DNA of 64,000 bases from JBGSUZ01 sp043770095 (GTDB lineage Bacteria; Bacillota; Clostridia; Peptostreptococcales; Acidaminobacteraceae). Position 1 is the first letter of the stretch; the number at the start of each line of letters is the position of its first letter. This document shows positions 33,559 to 43,329 of this stretch, piece by piece. The stretch lies in the NCBI GenBank assembly GCA_043770095.1, contig JAYVIR010000049.1, positions 1 to 64,000 on the forward strand, read 5' to 3'. Both the position numbers and the translations under genes were made by a program. The notes beneath the pieces are model-generated. The model made no database searches and was not told where the DNA came from. It was given only the letters and a program-made list of their open reading frames with translations.

Positions 33559-36108
33559 ATGATTAATCTAATGACTTCTTTTAGAAAGCGTATGGCTTTG
33601 GTAATGATATTCTTTTCAATTGCGCCCATACTGTTTTTTGGCCTTTATGCTTATAAGAATTTATCAGAGCAACGTAGGGATACGTATGAAAAAGGGTTTT
33701 ATTATACGTTCTCAAATGATTTGAAGGGTTTGAACATCTGGCTGGAAAGTAGGAAATTGACTCTGATATCGGATGGAAAACTTCATTTTTTATCGGATAA
33801 AAAAAATCTAAAAAGTGGAATTCGAGAAGGTAGAAACTACCAAATCATCAAAGAAGGCGATGAAGAGTATAATTTATTGTTAGCAGAATTAAAAACAAAA
33901 AACGCGAATCAAATACTCACAAAATTTGTTCGATTCAATTCAACCCAAAAGATTGTTGATGAAAGAACCGTTCTGTACGTATATGCAAAAGATTTTAATT
34001 CTAAACTGGGTTTAAATTACTTCATTAAAGAAGAAATACATTTAAAAGAATTAATCTCTGCAGTGGAATCAATTTTAAATGATCAATTTATTACTTATAG
34101 TATTTTTGTGAATCAAGAAATTTTATTCACTCAAAATAAGCAGGAACTACTTGATCCATATGATGCCTATTATAATAGGAACTCATTTACGACGGTAAGC
34201 AATCGAGAGCATCAATATATGGGAATTTATGAGGGCGATGATGCCACCAATATTCACGTTGCGGTGTTTAGAGATTATAGCCAAGCGATTACGCAAATCA
34301 GAAACTACCAAAATGGTTTTCTTGTAAAAGTTTTTATTGTTGCCATATTCGGGATGATGATTTCTGTTGTATTGTCGAGAAAAATTAATTACCCAATTCA
34401 TACGGTAAAAGTCGCAGTTGAAAATATTCTTAACGGAGATATTGAAAGTCGGATTCAAGTAAGTTACAAGGACGAATTTGGACAGATTTACGAGTCGTTT
34501 AATCAGTTGGCGGAAATTGAAACTTCAAATTACAAAGAAATTCTTGAATCTGGGAATGTGGTAAGCAAAAAGAACCGTCAACTTATTGAATTGAACAGTG
34601 AATTAGAGGTTTCTTACGAACAGCTCAGAACTGCAATGGATTTACTTGGCGTTTCAAAGAATAAACATGAGGCATTAATCAATAATATTGGAGAACTCAT
34701 CTGGACAATGGATGAAGAGGGAATCATTACTTTTGTAAATCAATCGGTGGAAGATAAACTTGGGTATCCCGTGGAACTATTTGTTGGCTATCCTTTAAAA
34801 CAGTTTATTCTAGAACTTGAGAGTGGTGATTCTGTTGAAACCTTTGTTGAGCAGATGCAATGCGTAGATTTATCAAACGTAAGCGTTTATTTTTCGAAAA
34901 ACAATACTGAAGATCGAGCGTTTATGATGGTCAATACCAAAAGAATCATGGAGAACAATTTTTTAAAAAGTATACAGGGGTTTGCGCGAAATATTACCGA
35001 CGATTGGATTCTTCATCACATGACTTTAAGACGGAATAAGGAGATGGATATAACCGGTCAAATTAGTTGGGTGCTTGCAAACAATATATTGCTAGACGAA
35101 TTGTTAGAAGAAATTGTAAAGAAGATTGAACAGTTACTTCATCCCGATCTTTGCTTTATTGGGTTAATGGAAGACTCGGAGGCTGTTATTTATAAAATTG
35201 GCGGATTTTATAAGCAACAAATTGGTTCGGTAAAATTGGCCATTTCGAGTGAGCTCCTTTCAGAACTTCTCGAAAAACAGAAAATTGTAAGAGGCGAGGC
35301 ACTTTATCAAAGTTTTAGAGTTGCCAATGAATCCATTTATGTGTCCATCCAAGACTATGTTATTCTTTCGTTGCGGTTTGATCAAAAAATTATTGGATTC
35401 TTCACAATTGCATCTTCAAAAAAAATGAGTGATTCTGATTTAAAAGTGCTACAAATTATTGCAAACCAATCTGCGATAGCAATTGATAAAGCACAGCTAT
35501 ATAAAACACTTAAAGAAGAATATCTCAATACCATTAGAGTATTAGCGACAGCGGTAGAAGTTAAGGATGCTTATACGGAGGGACATTCTTTCAGGGTTTC
35601 TAAGATGGGCAAATTAATTGCTGAGAAATTATCTCATTCCGAAAAATACATCGAAGAAATTGAAATTTCAGGAATTCTTCATGACATAGGTAAAATAGGG
35701 ATTTTCGATAAAATATTAACCAAAAAAGGAAAGTTGAGCGATGATGAGTTTCGTGCAATCCAACAACATCCGGCAATTGGCTATAAAATTATAACCCCGA
35801 TCAACCTGAGTCAGCCGATTATCGACGGCATTTTGTTGCATCACAAAAGATTTGATTTAAAAGGCTATCCGACAGAAATAGAAATTGATGAATTACCACT
35901 GGCGGCAGGCATTATTGGTGTTGCTGACGCTGTAGATGCAATGACTAGCACTAGGTCATATTCGGGTGCCAAAGATATCGCTTTAGCCATGTTAGAAGTT
36001 GAAAAATACTCTGGAACACAATTTCATCCAGGTGCAGCTTCAGCAATTTTAGCGATATTTAGAGACAATCCTGAAAAACTACTTCAGATTATTAATGAAG
36101 AACTATAG
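33559..36108 (+). CDS. Membrane HD-GYP phosphodiesterase with PAS and GAF domains
   Basis: An 849-residue paralogue of the preceding protein: N-terminal helix (about 12-35), extracytoplasmic sensor region (about 36-250), second helix (about 253-276), HAMP (YPIHTVKVAVENILNGDIES), PAS (about 367-480), GAF (about 496-650) and HD-GYP (about 660-849). The HD-GYP core is better preserved: GHSFRVSKMGK, LHDIGKIG (about 706), HHKRFDLKGYP (about 759) and VADAVDAMTSTRSYS. It should therefore be the active cyclic di-GMP phosphodiesterase of the pair. External ligand unknown. The two genes form one transcript that runs into dnaX (the dnaX start is 14 bases beyond). Confidence 0.87.
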   Translation: MINLMTSFRKRMALVMIFFSIAPILFFGLYAYKNLSEQRRDTYEKGFYYTFSNDLKGLNIWLESRKLTLISDGKLHFLSDKKNLKSGIREGRNYQIIKEGDEEYNLLLAELKTKNANQILTKFVRFNSTQKIVDERTVLYVYAKDFNSKLGLNYFIKEEIHLKELISAVESILNDQFITYSIFVNQEILFTQNKQELLDPYDAYYNRNSFTTVSNREHQYMGIYEGDDATNIHVAVFRDYSQAITQIRNYQNGFLVKVFIVAIFGMMISVVLSRKINYPIHTVKVAVENILNGDIESRIQVSYKDEFGQIYESFNQLAEIETSNYKEILESGNVVSKKNRQLIELNSELEVSYEQLRTAMDLLGVSKNKHEALINNIGELIWTMDEEGIITFVNQSVEDKLGYPVELFVGYPLKQFILELESGDSVETFVEQMQCVDLSNVSVYFSKNNTEDRAFMMVNTKRIMENNFLKSIQGFARNITDDWILHHMTLRRNKEMDITGQISWVLANNILLDELLEEIVKKIEQLLHPDLCFIGLMEDSEAVIYKIGGFYKQQIGSVKLAISSELLSELLEKQKIVRGEALYQSFRVANESIYVSIQDYVILSLRFDQKIIGFFTIASSKKMSDSDLKVLQIIANQSAIAIDKAQLYKTLKEEYLNTIRVLATAVEVKDAYTEGHSFRVSKMGKLIAEKLSHSEKYIEEIEISGILHDIGKIGIFDKILTKKGKLSDDEFRAIQQHPAIGYKIITPINLSQPIIDGILLHHKRFDLKGYPTEIEIDELPLAAGIIGVADAVDAMTSTRSYSGAKDIALAMLEVEKYSGTQFHPGAASAILAIFRDNPEKLLQIINEEL

Positions 36109-36121
36109 AAAGGAAATGAGT

Positions 36122-37741
36122 ATGTCAACTTATACCGCTTTATACCGGAAATGGCGTCCTAAAATTTTTGAGGAAGTTGTTGGTCAAAATGATTTAATTC
36201 ACTCGCTAAAAAACCAAGTAAAGACAGGCAATATTGCACATGCCTATTTATTTTCAGGAACACGTGGAACAGGGAAAACATCAACAGCAAAGATTTTTTC
36301 TAGAGCAATCAATTGTCTTTCACCAGTGGATAATAACCCCTGCAATCAGTGTGAAATTTGTTTAGGGATTCTTGATGAATCACTTATGGATGTTGTTGAA
36401 ATTGATGCTGCTTCAAATAATGGCGTTGACGACATTAGAGAGTTGCGGGAAAATGTTAAATATCCGCCTTCGCGTTCTAAATATAAAGTATATATTGTGG
36501 ATGAGGTACATATGCTTTCAACAGGGGCATTTAATGCGCTGCTGAAAACATTGGAAGAGCCACCTAGTTATGTTGTCTTTATACTAGCGACAACAGAACC
36601 TCATAAACTACCGGCAACAATTCTCTCAAGATGTCAAAGATTTGATTTTAAACGGGTCAGTGGAGAAGCGCTTTTAGATCGATTAAGTTTTATTTGCGAT
36701 GCAAATCATGTGATTTGGGAGCCTGAAGCACTTGAGATGATAATAAAAAAGTCGGATGGCGCTGTAAGAGATTCTTTAAGCATGCTGGATCAGTGTTTAT
36801 CTGCAGGTGAGAATAAGGTGACGGCAGAGCTGGTGGTAAGGTCACTTGGATTGGTTGAGGCAGACGTTCTTTCAAAGTTGGTTAATCAAATTGAAAACAG
36901 CCACTATATTGAAATCTTTGAAAGTATTCAGCAATTGATTCAAGATGGTAAAAATATAAACCAATTTGTAAAAGATTTAATCGATTACTATCGAGATTTG
37001 ATGATGATTGCGTCAACAGGAAGTTATTCAAAGATGGTTAAGACCACGGCGGATTTACAAGTGGTTGAGCAGCAAGCGAAAAAAATCGGTCTTGATAAAA
37101 TTTTGAAAAATTTGACTCAATTGATTGATTTAGATCAGCAAATCAAATGGTCAACCAATACGCGCATTATGCTCGAAATGACCTTGGTTAAATTGGCAAG
37201 CCCTGAAATGGCATTAAAAGTGGCAACTCAGTCACAAATGACTAAAACCGAAATGCCTAAGGCAATCGAAAAAAATCAAAAAGCAGCCGATGTAAAAGCG
37301 GTTGATATGAATCCATCAAAAGAAGTGGCTGAAATTGAACCTGTGATTGAAACAAATGTAGTTGCAGTGGTTGGTGATGCTAATGCCGATGTGATTGAGG
37401 CAAAATGGCAAGAGGTTATCAATCATTTGACAAAGAACAAGAAAGCCAGCGTAGGTGCGTTACTTATTGAAGGAACCTTTGTGGGCGTTAGCGGTAAAAT
37501 TGTTCAAATTGGTTATCCAGATTTATATGGGTTTCATTTGAATGCCATTCAGAAAGAAGAAAATCGATCTGAAGTAGAGAAAGCAATTTTTGCAGTTACA
37601 GGATATTCTGTAAGGGTGCAATTTGATTTTTTGGAAGCTTTTCAATTAAAAAAGCCCAAGACTGATGAAGACGACCATTCGTTGGAGGCCTTAAAGAAAA
37701 TGTTGGGTGAGCATGCTTCAAAATTAGACATTATGGAATAA
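36122..37741 (+). CDS. dnaX: DNA polymerase III subunits gamma and tau
   Basis: The clamp-loader ATPase. Walker A GTRGTGKTS (about residues 46-54), zinc-binding cysteines in CLSPVDNNPCNQCEIC (about 65-80), Walker B VDEVHML, and sensor SRCQRFDFKR are all visible; the C-terminal 200 residues are less conserved. The start ATG 36122 follows AGAAAGG; an upstream in-frame ATG would lie inside the preceding gene. The product is 539 residues. A run of seven A at 37079-37085 exists but lies early for a gamma/tau frameshift. Confidence 0.95.
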   Translation: MSTYTALYRKWRPKIFEEVVGQNDLIHSLKNQVKTGNIAHAYLFSGTRGTGKTSTAKIFSRAINCLSPVDNNPCNQCEICLGILDESLMDVVEIDAASNNGVDDIRELRENVKYPPSRSKYKVYIVDEVHMLSTGAFNALLKTLEEPPSYVVFILATTEPHKLPATILSRCQRFDFKRVSGEALLDRLSFICDANHVIWEPEALEMIIKKSDGAVRDSLSMLDQCLSAGENKVTAELVVRSLGLVEADVLSKLVNQIENSHYIEIFESIQQLIQDGKNINQFVKDLIDYYRDLMMIASTGSYSKMVKTTADLQVVEQQAKKIGLDKILKNLTQLIDLDQQIKWSTNTRIMLEMTLVKLASPEMALKVATQSQMTKTEMPKAIEKNQKAADVKAVDMNPSKEVAEIEPVIETNVVAVVGDANADVIEAKWQEVINHLTKNKKASVGALLIEGTFVGVSGKIVQIGYPDLYGFHLNAIQKEENRSEVEKAIFAVTGYSVRVQFDFLEAFQLKKPKTDEDDHSLEALKKMLGEHASKLDIME

Positions 37742-37776
37742 AGATTACATGAGGCATAAGGGAACTTGTAAGTAAG

Positions 37777-37805
37777 TTGAAAAATGATTCCAACTTATAT
37801 ATAAT
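37777..37805 (+). promoter_or_regulatory. sigma-A promoter of ybaB-recR
   Basis: TTGAAA (37777-37782), a 17-base spacer and TATAAT (37800-37805), 36 bases before ybaB. Confidence 0.75.
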
Positions 37806-37841
37806 AAATTTGACTAGTGAAGACTATGAGGAGGTAACACA

Positions 37842-38195
37842 ATGGCTAAAGGAAAAAAACCAATGATGCCGGGTGGCGGCAGTGGCTTCAATATGAACAG
37901 CATGATGAAGCAGGTTCAAAAAATGCAAGATGATATGCAGAAGGTACAAGGAGAGCTTGAACTTCAGGTATATGATGCGAGTGCAGGCGGTGGTGCTGTA
38001 CAAGTGAAGGTTAATGGTAAAAAAGAAGTTATTTCAATTACATTAAAACCTTCAGTTGTCGATCCTGAAGATATCGAAATGCTTCAAGATCTCATTCTAA
38101 TTGCGGTCAATGAAGCAATTAGATCTTCCGAAGAAGCTTCTTCTAAGGCAATGGGAAAAATGACAGGCGGAATGAATCTTCCTGGAATGTTCTAA
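37842..38195 (+). CDS. ybaB: Nucleoid-associated protein, YbaB/EbfC family
   Basis: A 117-residue small DNA-binding protein. The N-terminal MMKQVQKMQDDMQKVQGELE helix, the central GGGAVQVKVNGKKEV sheet and the C-terminal MTGGMNLPGMF match the family. It binds DNA as a dimer and sits between dnaX and recR, its standard place. AGGAGGT precedes the ATG; recR starts 1 base after the stop. Confidence 0.95.
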   Translation: MAKGKKPMMPGGGSGFNMNSMMKQVQKMQDDMQKVQGELELQVYDASAGGGAVQVKVNGKKEVISITLKPSVVDPEDIEMLQDLILIAVNEAIRSSEEASSKAMGKMTGGMNLPGMF

Positions 38196-38196
38196 G

Positions 38197-38805
38197 ATGA
38201 GTATTCAGTCCTTCCCCCAGCCGATTGCACAGTTAATTGAGGCGTTTGCAAAATTACCTGGGATTGGTAGAAAATCGGCTCAACGATTGGCATTTTTTAT
38301 CATCAATCAGTCTGAGGCAGATGCCGTAAATTTTGCTGAGGCGATTATAACGGCAAAGAAAAAAATCAAGTATTGTTCAAGGTGCTTTCACTTAACCGAT
38401 GTGGATCCTTGCTATATATGCTCAAATCCTAAAAGAGATCATAAAGTGATTTGTGTCGTTGAGGATCCAAGAGATTTATTGGCCATTGAGAGAACAAAGG
38501 AATTTCATGGACTCTATCATGTTCTTCATGGTGCGATTTCGCCGATGGATGGGATCGGGCCAGAAGATATTAAAATTAGGGAATTGGTTATTCGACTTCA
38601 AACAGAAAACCAAGTGGAAGAACTAATCATGGCGATGAACCCTAGCATTGAGGGTGAGGCGACGGCAATGTATCTTTCAAAACTGCTTAAAGGGACGGGT
38701 ATATTAATGACCAGATTGGCTCATGGAATACCAGTCGGCGGCGAATTGGAATACGCAGACGAGATGACTCTAATGAAGGCATTAGAAGGACGTAGGAAGT
38801 TGTAA
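38197..38805 (+). CDS. recR: Recombination mediator RecR
   Basis: A 202-residue protein that works with RecF and RecO to load RecA on gapped DNA. An N-terminal HhH region (LPGIGRKSAQRLAFF), a C4 zinc finger (CSRCFHLTDVDPCYIC, about residues 57-72) and a Toprim domain (VVEDPRD, about 88-94) are present. It lacks its own clear ribosome binding site and is probably coupled to ybaB. It ends before a terminator at 38836-38874. Confidence 0.96.
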   Translation: MSIQSFPQPIAQLIEAFAKLPGIGRKSAQRLAFFIINQSEADAVNFAEAIITAKKKIKYCSRCFHLTDVDPCYICSNPKRDHKVICVVEDPRDLLAIERTKEFHGLYHVLHGAISPMDGIGPEDIKIRELVIRLQTENQVEELIMAMNPSIEGEATAMYLSKLLKGTGILMTRLAHGIPVGGELEYADEMTLMKALEGRRKL

Positions 38806-38835
38806 ACCACATTACAGTAAACTGATTTAAATTCA

Positions 38836-38874
38836 AAAAAGAGGATGGCCTGATAATGGGTCATCCTTTTTTTA
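38836..38874 (+). terminator. Intrinsic terminator after recR
   Basis: GAGGATGGCC pairs with GGGTCATCC, with one mismatch, loop TGATAAT, followed by seven T. Confidence 0.8.
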
Positions 38875-38917
38875 CGTTCAAATATGAAAAATAAGACTAA
38901 AAAGCACATACAGACGA

Positions 38918-38946
38918 TTGACAAATTAAGGCAATTGCTTTATGGT
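38918..38946 (+). promoter_or_regulatory. Probable promoter of the Tad pilus cluster
   Basis: TTGACA (38918-38923), a 17-base spacer and TATGGT (38941-38946), 36 bases before the first Tad gene. Confidence 0.55.
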
Positions 38947-38981
38947 TAATGTAAATATATTCCACTTACTAGGAGGGCTAC

Positions 38982-40301
38982 ATGCGCATTAAATTAATTG
39001 CAGAAATGGCTAGCGATCGTTTGCTGTGGCAGCATCGTATTTTATACCATCAGAAAGAGGTCTCTTTTAGACTATTGTCGAAAGAGCAAGGATTGATAAG
39101 TGATCAAGAAAATGTGGTGGTTTGGGTCATAAGCACTTATTCAGAATACGAGAAAGTGCTATTGTTTACAGAAAAAAAAACCTATAAAGGCAATTTGCTA
39201 TTGGTACTTTCACTTGAGTTGGAAAGGAAGTTATCTTCGGATGAGCTAGATGGTTTTAAAGAAAGGTGCATGGTCTGTGCAGATGAGTTTTTACTTGAAT
39301 CGGACTATAGCGCAGAGGTTTTGTTTCAGAGGCTCTTTAAACCAAGGACAAAACAACAGCAAGCAATTGCAAAAGTCCACTCATCAATTGCAGTTGAAGA
39401 GACTGTTTTGATTTGCCAGACTCCAGAGGAATCGAGAATTCCCTTGATGTACCAGTTTCAAAGTAAATGGCACTTATTTTCATTAAAAAATAGAACGCCC
39501 GATAAAACGCCAGCGCCTAAATCATTTCCAAGAATGAAGCTATGTGTCTATGGACAATCCGCTCTAGCATATGAGCTCGCAGCAGTCGTTGCAAGTAGCG
39601 AGGGAGTTCAAGTGCTGGTAATGGATTTGGACAGACTGGCGCCGTCGGCAGATGTGTTTATGGGCGTAAAGCCAATGCTGCCTCAAGCATATGAATTTTT
39701 TACTAAAGTGAGCGCTACAGGTTTAAATGTGTTATTGGATTGCGCGAAAAAAGGCGCCATTCAACGCGAGACGTTTTTCAAAAGCACTCAAGCGCTAAAA
39801 GGCTTTCCTTCGTGCCATGTATTAACGGGTGTCTATCAAATGACAGACTATGAGTATTATAAAGCGGAAGATTTATCCTTACTCATTGACAAAGCCGCTA
39901 ACTATTATGATGTGGTTATTCTAAAGACGAATGAATACCCTTATGATGGCTTTACTTTAATGGCGATGCATATGGCCGATATAATTCTCTCAGGACTTCC
40001 GCCTGAAATAGAAGCAATTCGCGCCCATCATCAATTGATCCTCTTACTTCAAGAGAAACAGCATATTTCAATTGAAAAGCAAGCTTGGGTTGTCTTTGAA
40101 GATGATCCACTTGGGATTTTAGAAATTGGCTTTATCGAGAGTTTGACCCGTGGCAATTATTTAGGCAATGTTTCTAAATTAGCGGAAAGGCAAAAGTGCG
40201 CTCTGACTGGAGAAGGGTATCTTAAAAAGAAGTATGCCACTTTAAAGCAAATTTACACACCTTTATTAAAGCGAATACAACAACAGGCGGAAACTATATG
40301 A
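38982..40301 (+). CDS. TadZ/CpaE-like pilus localisation protein, P-loop missing
   Basis: A 439-residue protein at the head of a Tad cluster. An N-terminal receiver-like part (about residues 1-130) precedes a MinD/ParA-like part (about 185-370): KLCVYGQSALAYELAAVVAS at the usual P-loop place, VLVMDLDRLAPSADVFMG as A' region, and YDVVILKTNEY. The P-loop glycine and lysines of a Walker A are absent, so nucleotide hydrolysis is unlikely, as in some TadZ proteins. TadZ/CpaE marks the cell pole for the secretion machine. AGGAGG precedes ATG 38982. The stop overlaps the next start by 4 bases. Confidence 0.7.
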   Translation: MRIKLIAEMASDRLLWQHRILYHQKEVSFRLLSKEQGLISDQENVVVWVISTYSEYEKVLLFTEKKTYKGNLLLVLSLELERKLSSDELDGFKERCMVCADEFLLESDYSAEVLFQRLFKPRTKQQQAIAKVHSSIAVEETVLICQTPEESRIPLMYQFQSKWHLFSLKNRTPDKTPAPKSFPRMKLCVYGQSALAYELAAVVASSEGVQVLVMDLDRLAPSADVFMGVKPMLPQAYEFFTKVSATGLNVLLDCAKKGAIQRETFFKSTQALKGFPSCHVLTGVYQMTDYEYYKAEDLSLLIDKAANYYDVVILKTNEYPYDGFTLMAMHMADIILSGLPPEIEAIRAHHQLILLLQEKQHISIEKQAWVVFEDDPLGILEIGFIESLTRGNYLGNVSKLAERQKCALTGEGYLKKKYATLKQIYTPLLKRIQQQAETI

Positions 40302-41491
40302 GTTTAATTGCGAGTCTAAATGAGCCTTTTTTTAATGAAGGCTTGTACATGAAAGAAACGGAACAAGAAGACTGGTTTAATGAAATTATTGGACAGCTCA
40401 TTTCAGATCATGCGGAACTTTTGACAAAAGTAGAAGCGGGTACCGTTAAGCAGTCTGTTTTGGAACTTGAGATTGCTAAAATGATTGATCGAAGTGGGCG
40501 TTATATTGGCCGAGGGGAACTGGTACAGGAAATAATAAACCATATGTTTGGCTATGGTGTTTTACAAAAATACTTAGAACATATCAATACAACTGACCTG
40601 ATTGGAACTCGGTATGACCATTTTTTTGTGAAAGAATTTGGTCAAATGCGGTCTATTCCAGTTACATTTTCATCAGAGAAGGCTTTTGAGAACTTCTGCA
40701 AGTTAATTGTCATTCGCAATGGGGGTATTTTGAATGAAAATGACAACCATGCAAGGGTGGCGGATGAGAATTTAAAACTGCGCATTAATGTCGTGATTCC
40801 ACCAAGGTCAGCGCAAGGAACCTTTCTATCCATTCGCAAGCATCGCGAAACTGCATATGATCTGGAATCGCTTAAAGGACACGAGATGATAGACGAACAA
40901 TCGCTTCAAATTATTAGAAAGATGGCATTAAGTTCAAGCAGATTTCTAATCTGCGGAAAAGGGGCTGCGGGTAAAACAACATTGATGAGAGCCATAATCA
41001 ATGAAATTGGACAGACACAACGACTCTTAATTTGCGAATCCGATACAGAAATATACCCCGAAAGTCCAACGGCTATGGTTCAAAGGGTCTTGATCAGAGG
41101 CAACTACGGAAAACAGGTGACGCTGAACACGCTCATCAAAGATGGATTAACCATGTCTTTGGATGGTTATTGCATTGGTGAAATAACAGGCCCAGAGGCG
41201 TGGGATTTTGTTAAGGCGGGCTATACAGATCATAGGGTCATGGGAACAATCCATAGTGCGGGAGAAGAAGAGGCTATTTTCAGGTTGCTGGTTCTTAGCG
41301 AAATTTCTGATTTAGGCATTGGAGAACATATTGCTCTGGATATGATCAGAAAGAGTCTGGACTACATCATTTATTTAAAAGACTTTAAGGTGGTTTCTAT
41401 TAGCCGTTTTAAAAAGACGAAAGGAAGCGAAAACACTTTAAGCCAAGTTTACAGTTTTCAAATAGGTGACATAGATGATGCAACTGTTTAA
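40298..41491 (+). CDS. cpaF: Tad/Flp pilus assembly ATPase (CpaF/TadA)
   Basis: A 397-residue type II/IV secretion ATPase. Walker A ICGKGAAGKTTLMRAI is at about residues 218-233, and LSLDGYCIGEITGPEAWDF and TIHSAGEEEAIFRL are the Walker-B/His-box region of the CpaF group. It powers pilin assembly at the inner face of the membrane. It overlaps tadZ and the next gene (tadB), showing translational coupling. Confidence 0.92.
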   Translation: MSLIASLNEPFFNEGLYMKETEQEDWFNEIIGQLISDHAELLTKVEAGTVKQSVLELEIAKMIDRSGRYIGRGELVQEIINHMFGYGVLQKYLEHINTTDLIGTRYDHFFVKEFGQMRSIPVTFSSEKAFENFCKLIVIRNGGILNENDNHARVADENLKLRINVVIPPRSAQGTFLSIRKHRETAYDLESLKGHEMIDEQSLQIIRKMALSSSRFLICGKGAAGKTTLMRAIINEIGQTQRLLICESDTEIYPESPTAMVQRVLIRGNYGKQVTLNTLIKDGLTMSLDGYCIGEITGPEAWDFVKAGYTDHRVMGTIHSAGEEEAIFRLLVLSEISDLGIGEHIALDMIRKSLDYIIYLKDFKVVSISRFKKTKGSENTLSQVYSFQIGDIDDATV

Positions 41492-42446
41492 ATTGATGTT
41501 TCCGCATTTGATTGTGATGTGTTTAATAGTGGTTAGCTTATATCTGATCAGTGCTGAGTATTTTCTAAAAATAAAACAGCGCAATTTTAAAGTCAATCAA
41601 TACTCGTATTTGTCAGAATCAAAAACTGGACATTATCGATCAATTAAAAGCATTCAGGAACAAGAAAAAATGGGTTTTCGTCTAAATATGAAGGCAAAAT
41701 TTGAAAAAAAGTATTTGCTTGAAACTGGATTTTGGCAGCGTTGCTCGGGAGTAAGCGCTTGGCAGCTTGTGGGAATCTGTTTTGTGGTGGCTGCTTTGAC
41801 AAGCAATTGGTTGTGGCATCTTTTTCGAATAGAAGGTTTGATGGTAAGCGGCTTTTTTCTTGGCTTTCTTTTGCCCCTTCAAATTTTAGAATTATTTAAA
41901 ATGTACCGTTCTTATCAACTTGTAAATGCACTTCCAAGTTTTTTTGGCATTCTCCTCAGATGGGCGCAAATCCAACCGGATATTTATTTTTGTTTTGGAC
42001 AACTCGAACAGAGTGGCATTCATCCAAGATTGTCAAAACCGTTCAAGCAATTTTTGATTGAATCTACAAATGGCTTATCAACCAAGAGTTCTTTTGAAAA
42101 TTTATCAGAACAATTTGAAGGGACAACGATGCGACATTTTATTTCCTGTTTGGAGCGATTAATCAACCAACGCGGAGATTTGCCAAAACTACTACAGGGA
42201 TTTGAAGAAGAAACCTATCAACTTCAAATAGAGGTGACAAAACGAAAACTGACACAGGTCAAATATAAACTGTTAATCAATGGCCTCTGCATGGGTGCAT
42301 TTGTTTTAATTTATGGGTTGTTAAAAACCAATAAAGTATTATCCAGTTTTTATGTGGAAACCATTATGGGAAAATCGCTGCTTAGTACTTTATCGTTCCT
42401 AGTGGTCTTGTCATTCTTGGGAGGACTTCACTATGATCAAGATTGA
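41475..42446 (+). CDS. Tad pilus inner-membrane platform protein TadB-like
   Basis: A 323-residue membrane protein with N-terminal helix (about 8-25), a pair of helices (about 95-135) and a C-terminal pair (about 275-320), with a soluble GSPF-like T2SSF region between (residues about 150-260). It should form the membrane platform with TadC. Sequence similarity to TadB is weak by eye and rests mostly on position after cpaF and topology. AGGTGA precedes ATG 41475; both ends overlap neighbours. Confidence 0.75.
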   Translation: MMQLFKLMFPHLIVMCLIVVSLYLISAEYFLKIKQRNFKVNQYSYLSESKTGHYRSIKSIQEQEKMGFRLNMKAKFEKKYLLETGFWQRCSGVSAWQLVGICFVVAALTSNWLWHLFRIEGLMVSGFFLGFLLPLQILELFKMYRSYQLVNALPSFFGILLRWAQIQPDIYFCFGQLEQSGIHPRLSKPFKQFLIESTNGLSTKSSFENLSEQFEGTTMRHFISCLERLINQRGDLPKLLQGFEEETYQLQIEVTKRKLTQVKYKLLINGLCMGAFVLIYGLLKTNKVLSSFYVETIMGKSLLSTLSFLVVLSFLGGLHYDQD

Positions 42447-43308
42447 ATGGATTCAGAATCCCTGGATGTTAATAGGCTTGCTGCTATTAGTTACAGTGAC
42501 AACCATATCAATTTTTGCTTTATTTGCATTGGTGGAGACCGCAAGGTCAAGTCGGAAATGGACAAGCAATCAACTAAATGATTGGAGGGTAAGGTACAAA
42601 AGAGAAACCCGGCTTAAAATTAGTCTGATGAATTCAGCTTGTTGGAAATGGCATTTTAATAGATGGCAAAGGTGTGGCTATAAATCCGAGACGTCGCATA
42701 AACGAACAGTCATTTGGGCGTTTATTGTTGTTGTGACAGCGGTGCTTGCTGTTTTGGCAAATCCACTTGAATTTTGGAATGCTATTTTGTTCATTGGCAT
42801 ACTAGAAGGAGTATTTTGGATTTTTACTGCCATTCGTATAAAAGAGCGGCAAGTTGAATTTGCAACAGGGGTTTACAAAATATATCGTTTTTTAGCGCTG
42901 CAGCTGACGGCCGGAATGAAAACGACGGAAACGATTCGATATCTTCACGAAGCAGTCGAGGAACCTTTTTTAAAGGAGGCGATGTTTGGCTTTTCATCTG
43001 CCTATTTTAGAACGATGGATATTGATTTAGCGACAGAGGAATTGACCAAACGGATTGAAGGTCAAGAAGTTCACGTACTGGTTTCAATTCTCAAGCAAGG
43101 TATTTTAACCGGTGATCATTACGAAATGATTCAAAAACAAGAACATTTAATGCTCAGACGTTACTATGTGGCGCTAGAAGCTCAGACCAATATGATTCAC
43201 GCCAAAGGCATAGCCATCGCAATAGTGCTTTGTCTTGTCGTATTCGTATTGCTCGCAATGCCAATGCTTTATGAAATGAATCGTGCGACAAAAATGATAT
43301 TTATTTAA
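42433..43308 (+). CDS. Tad pilus inner-membrane platform protein TadC-like
   Basis: A 291-residue membrane protein with an N-terminal helix (about 14-35), helices around 95-140, a soluble T2SSF-like region (YRFLALQLTAGMKTTETIRY, about residues 155-174) and a C-terminal helix (about 260-285). It overlaps the preceding platform gene by 14 bases. The TadB/TadC pair is the normal arrangement. GGGAGG precedes the ATG. Confidence 0.78.
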   Translation: MIKIEWIQNPWMLIGLLLLVTVTTISIFALFALVETARSSRKWTSNQLNDWRVRYKRETRLKISLMNSACWKWHFNRWQRCGYKSETSHKRTVIWAFIVVVTAVLAVLANPLEFWNAILFIGILEGVFWIFTAIRIKERQVEFATGVYKIYRFLALQLTAGMKTTETIRYLHEAVEEPFLKEAMFGFSSAYFRTMDIDLATEELTKRIEGQEVHVLVSILKQGILTGDHYEMIQKQEHLMLRRYYVALEAQTNMIHAKGIAIAIVLCLVVFVLLAMPMLYEMNRATKMIFI

Positions 43309-43329
43309 ACATATTGAGGGAGGTTATTT

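Noticed and set aside
37079..37085. Run of seven A in dnaX as a programmed gamma/tau frameshift.
   Set aside because: It is at about residue 319, early for gamma formation, and no stimulating hairpin or SD-like element was seen near it.
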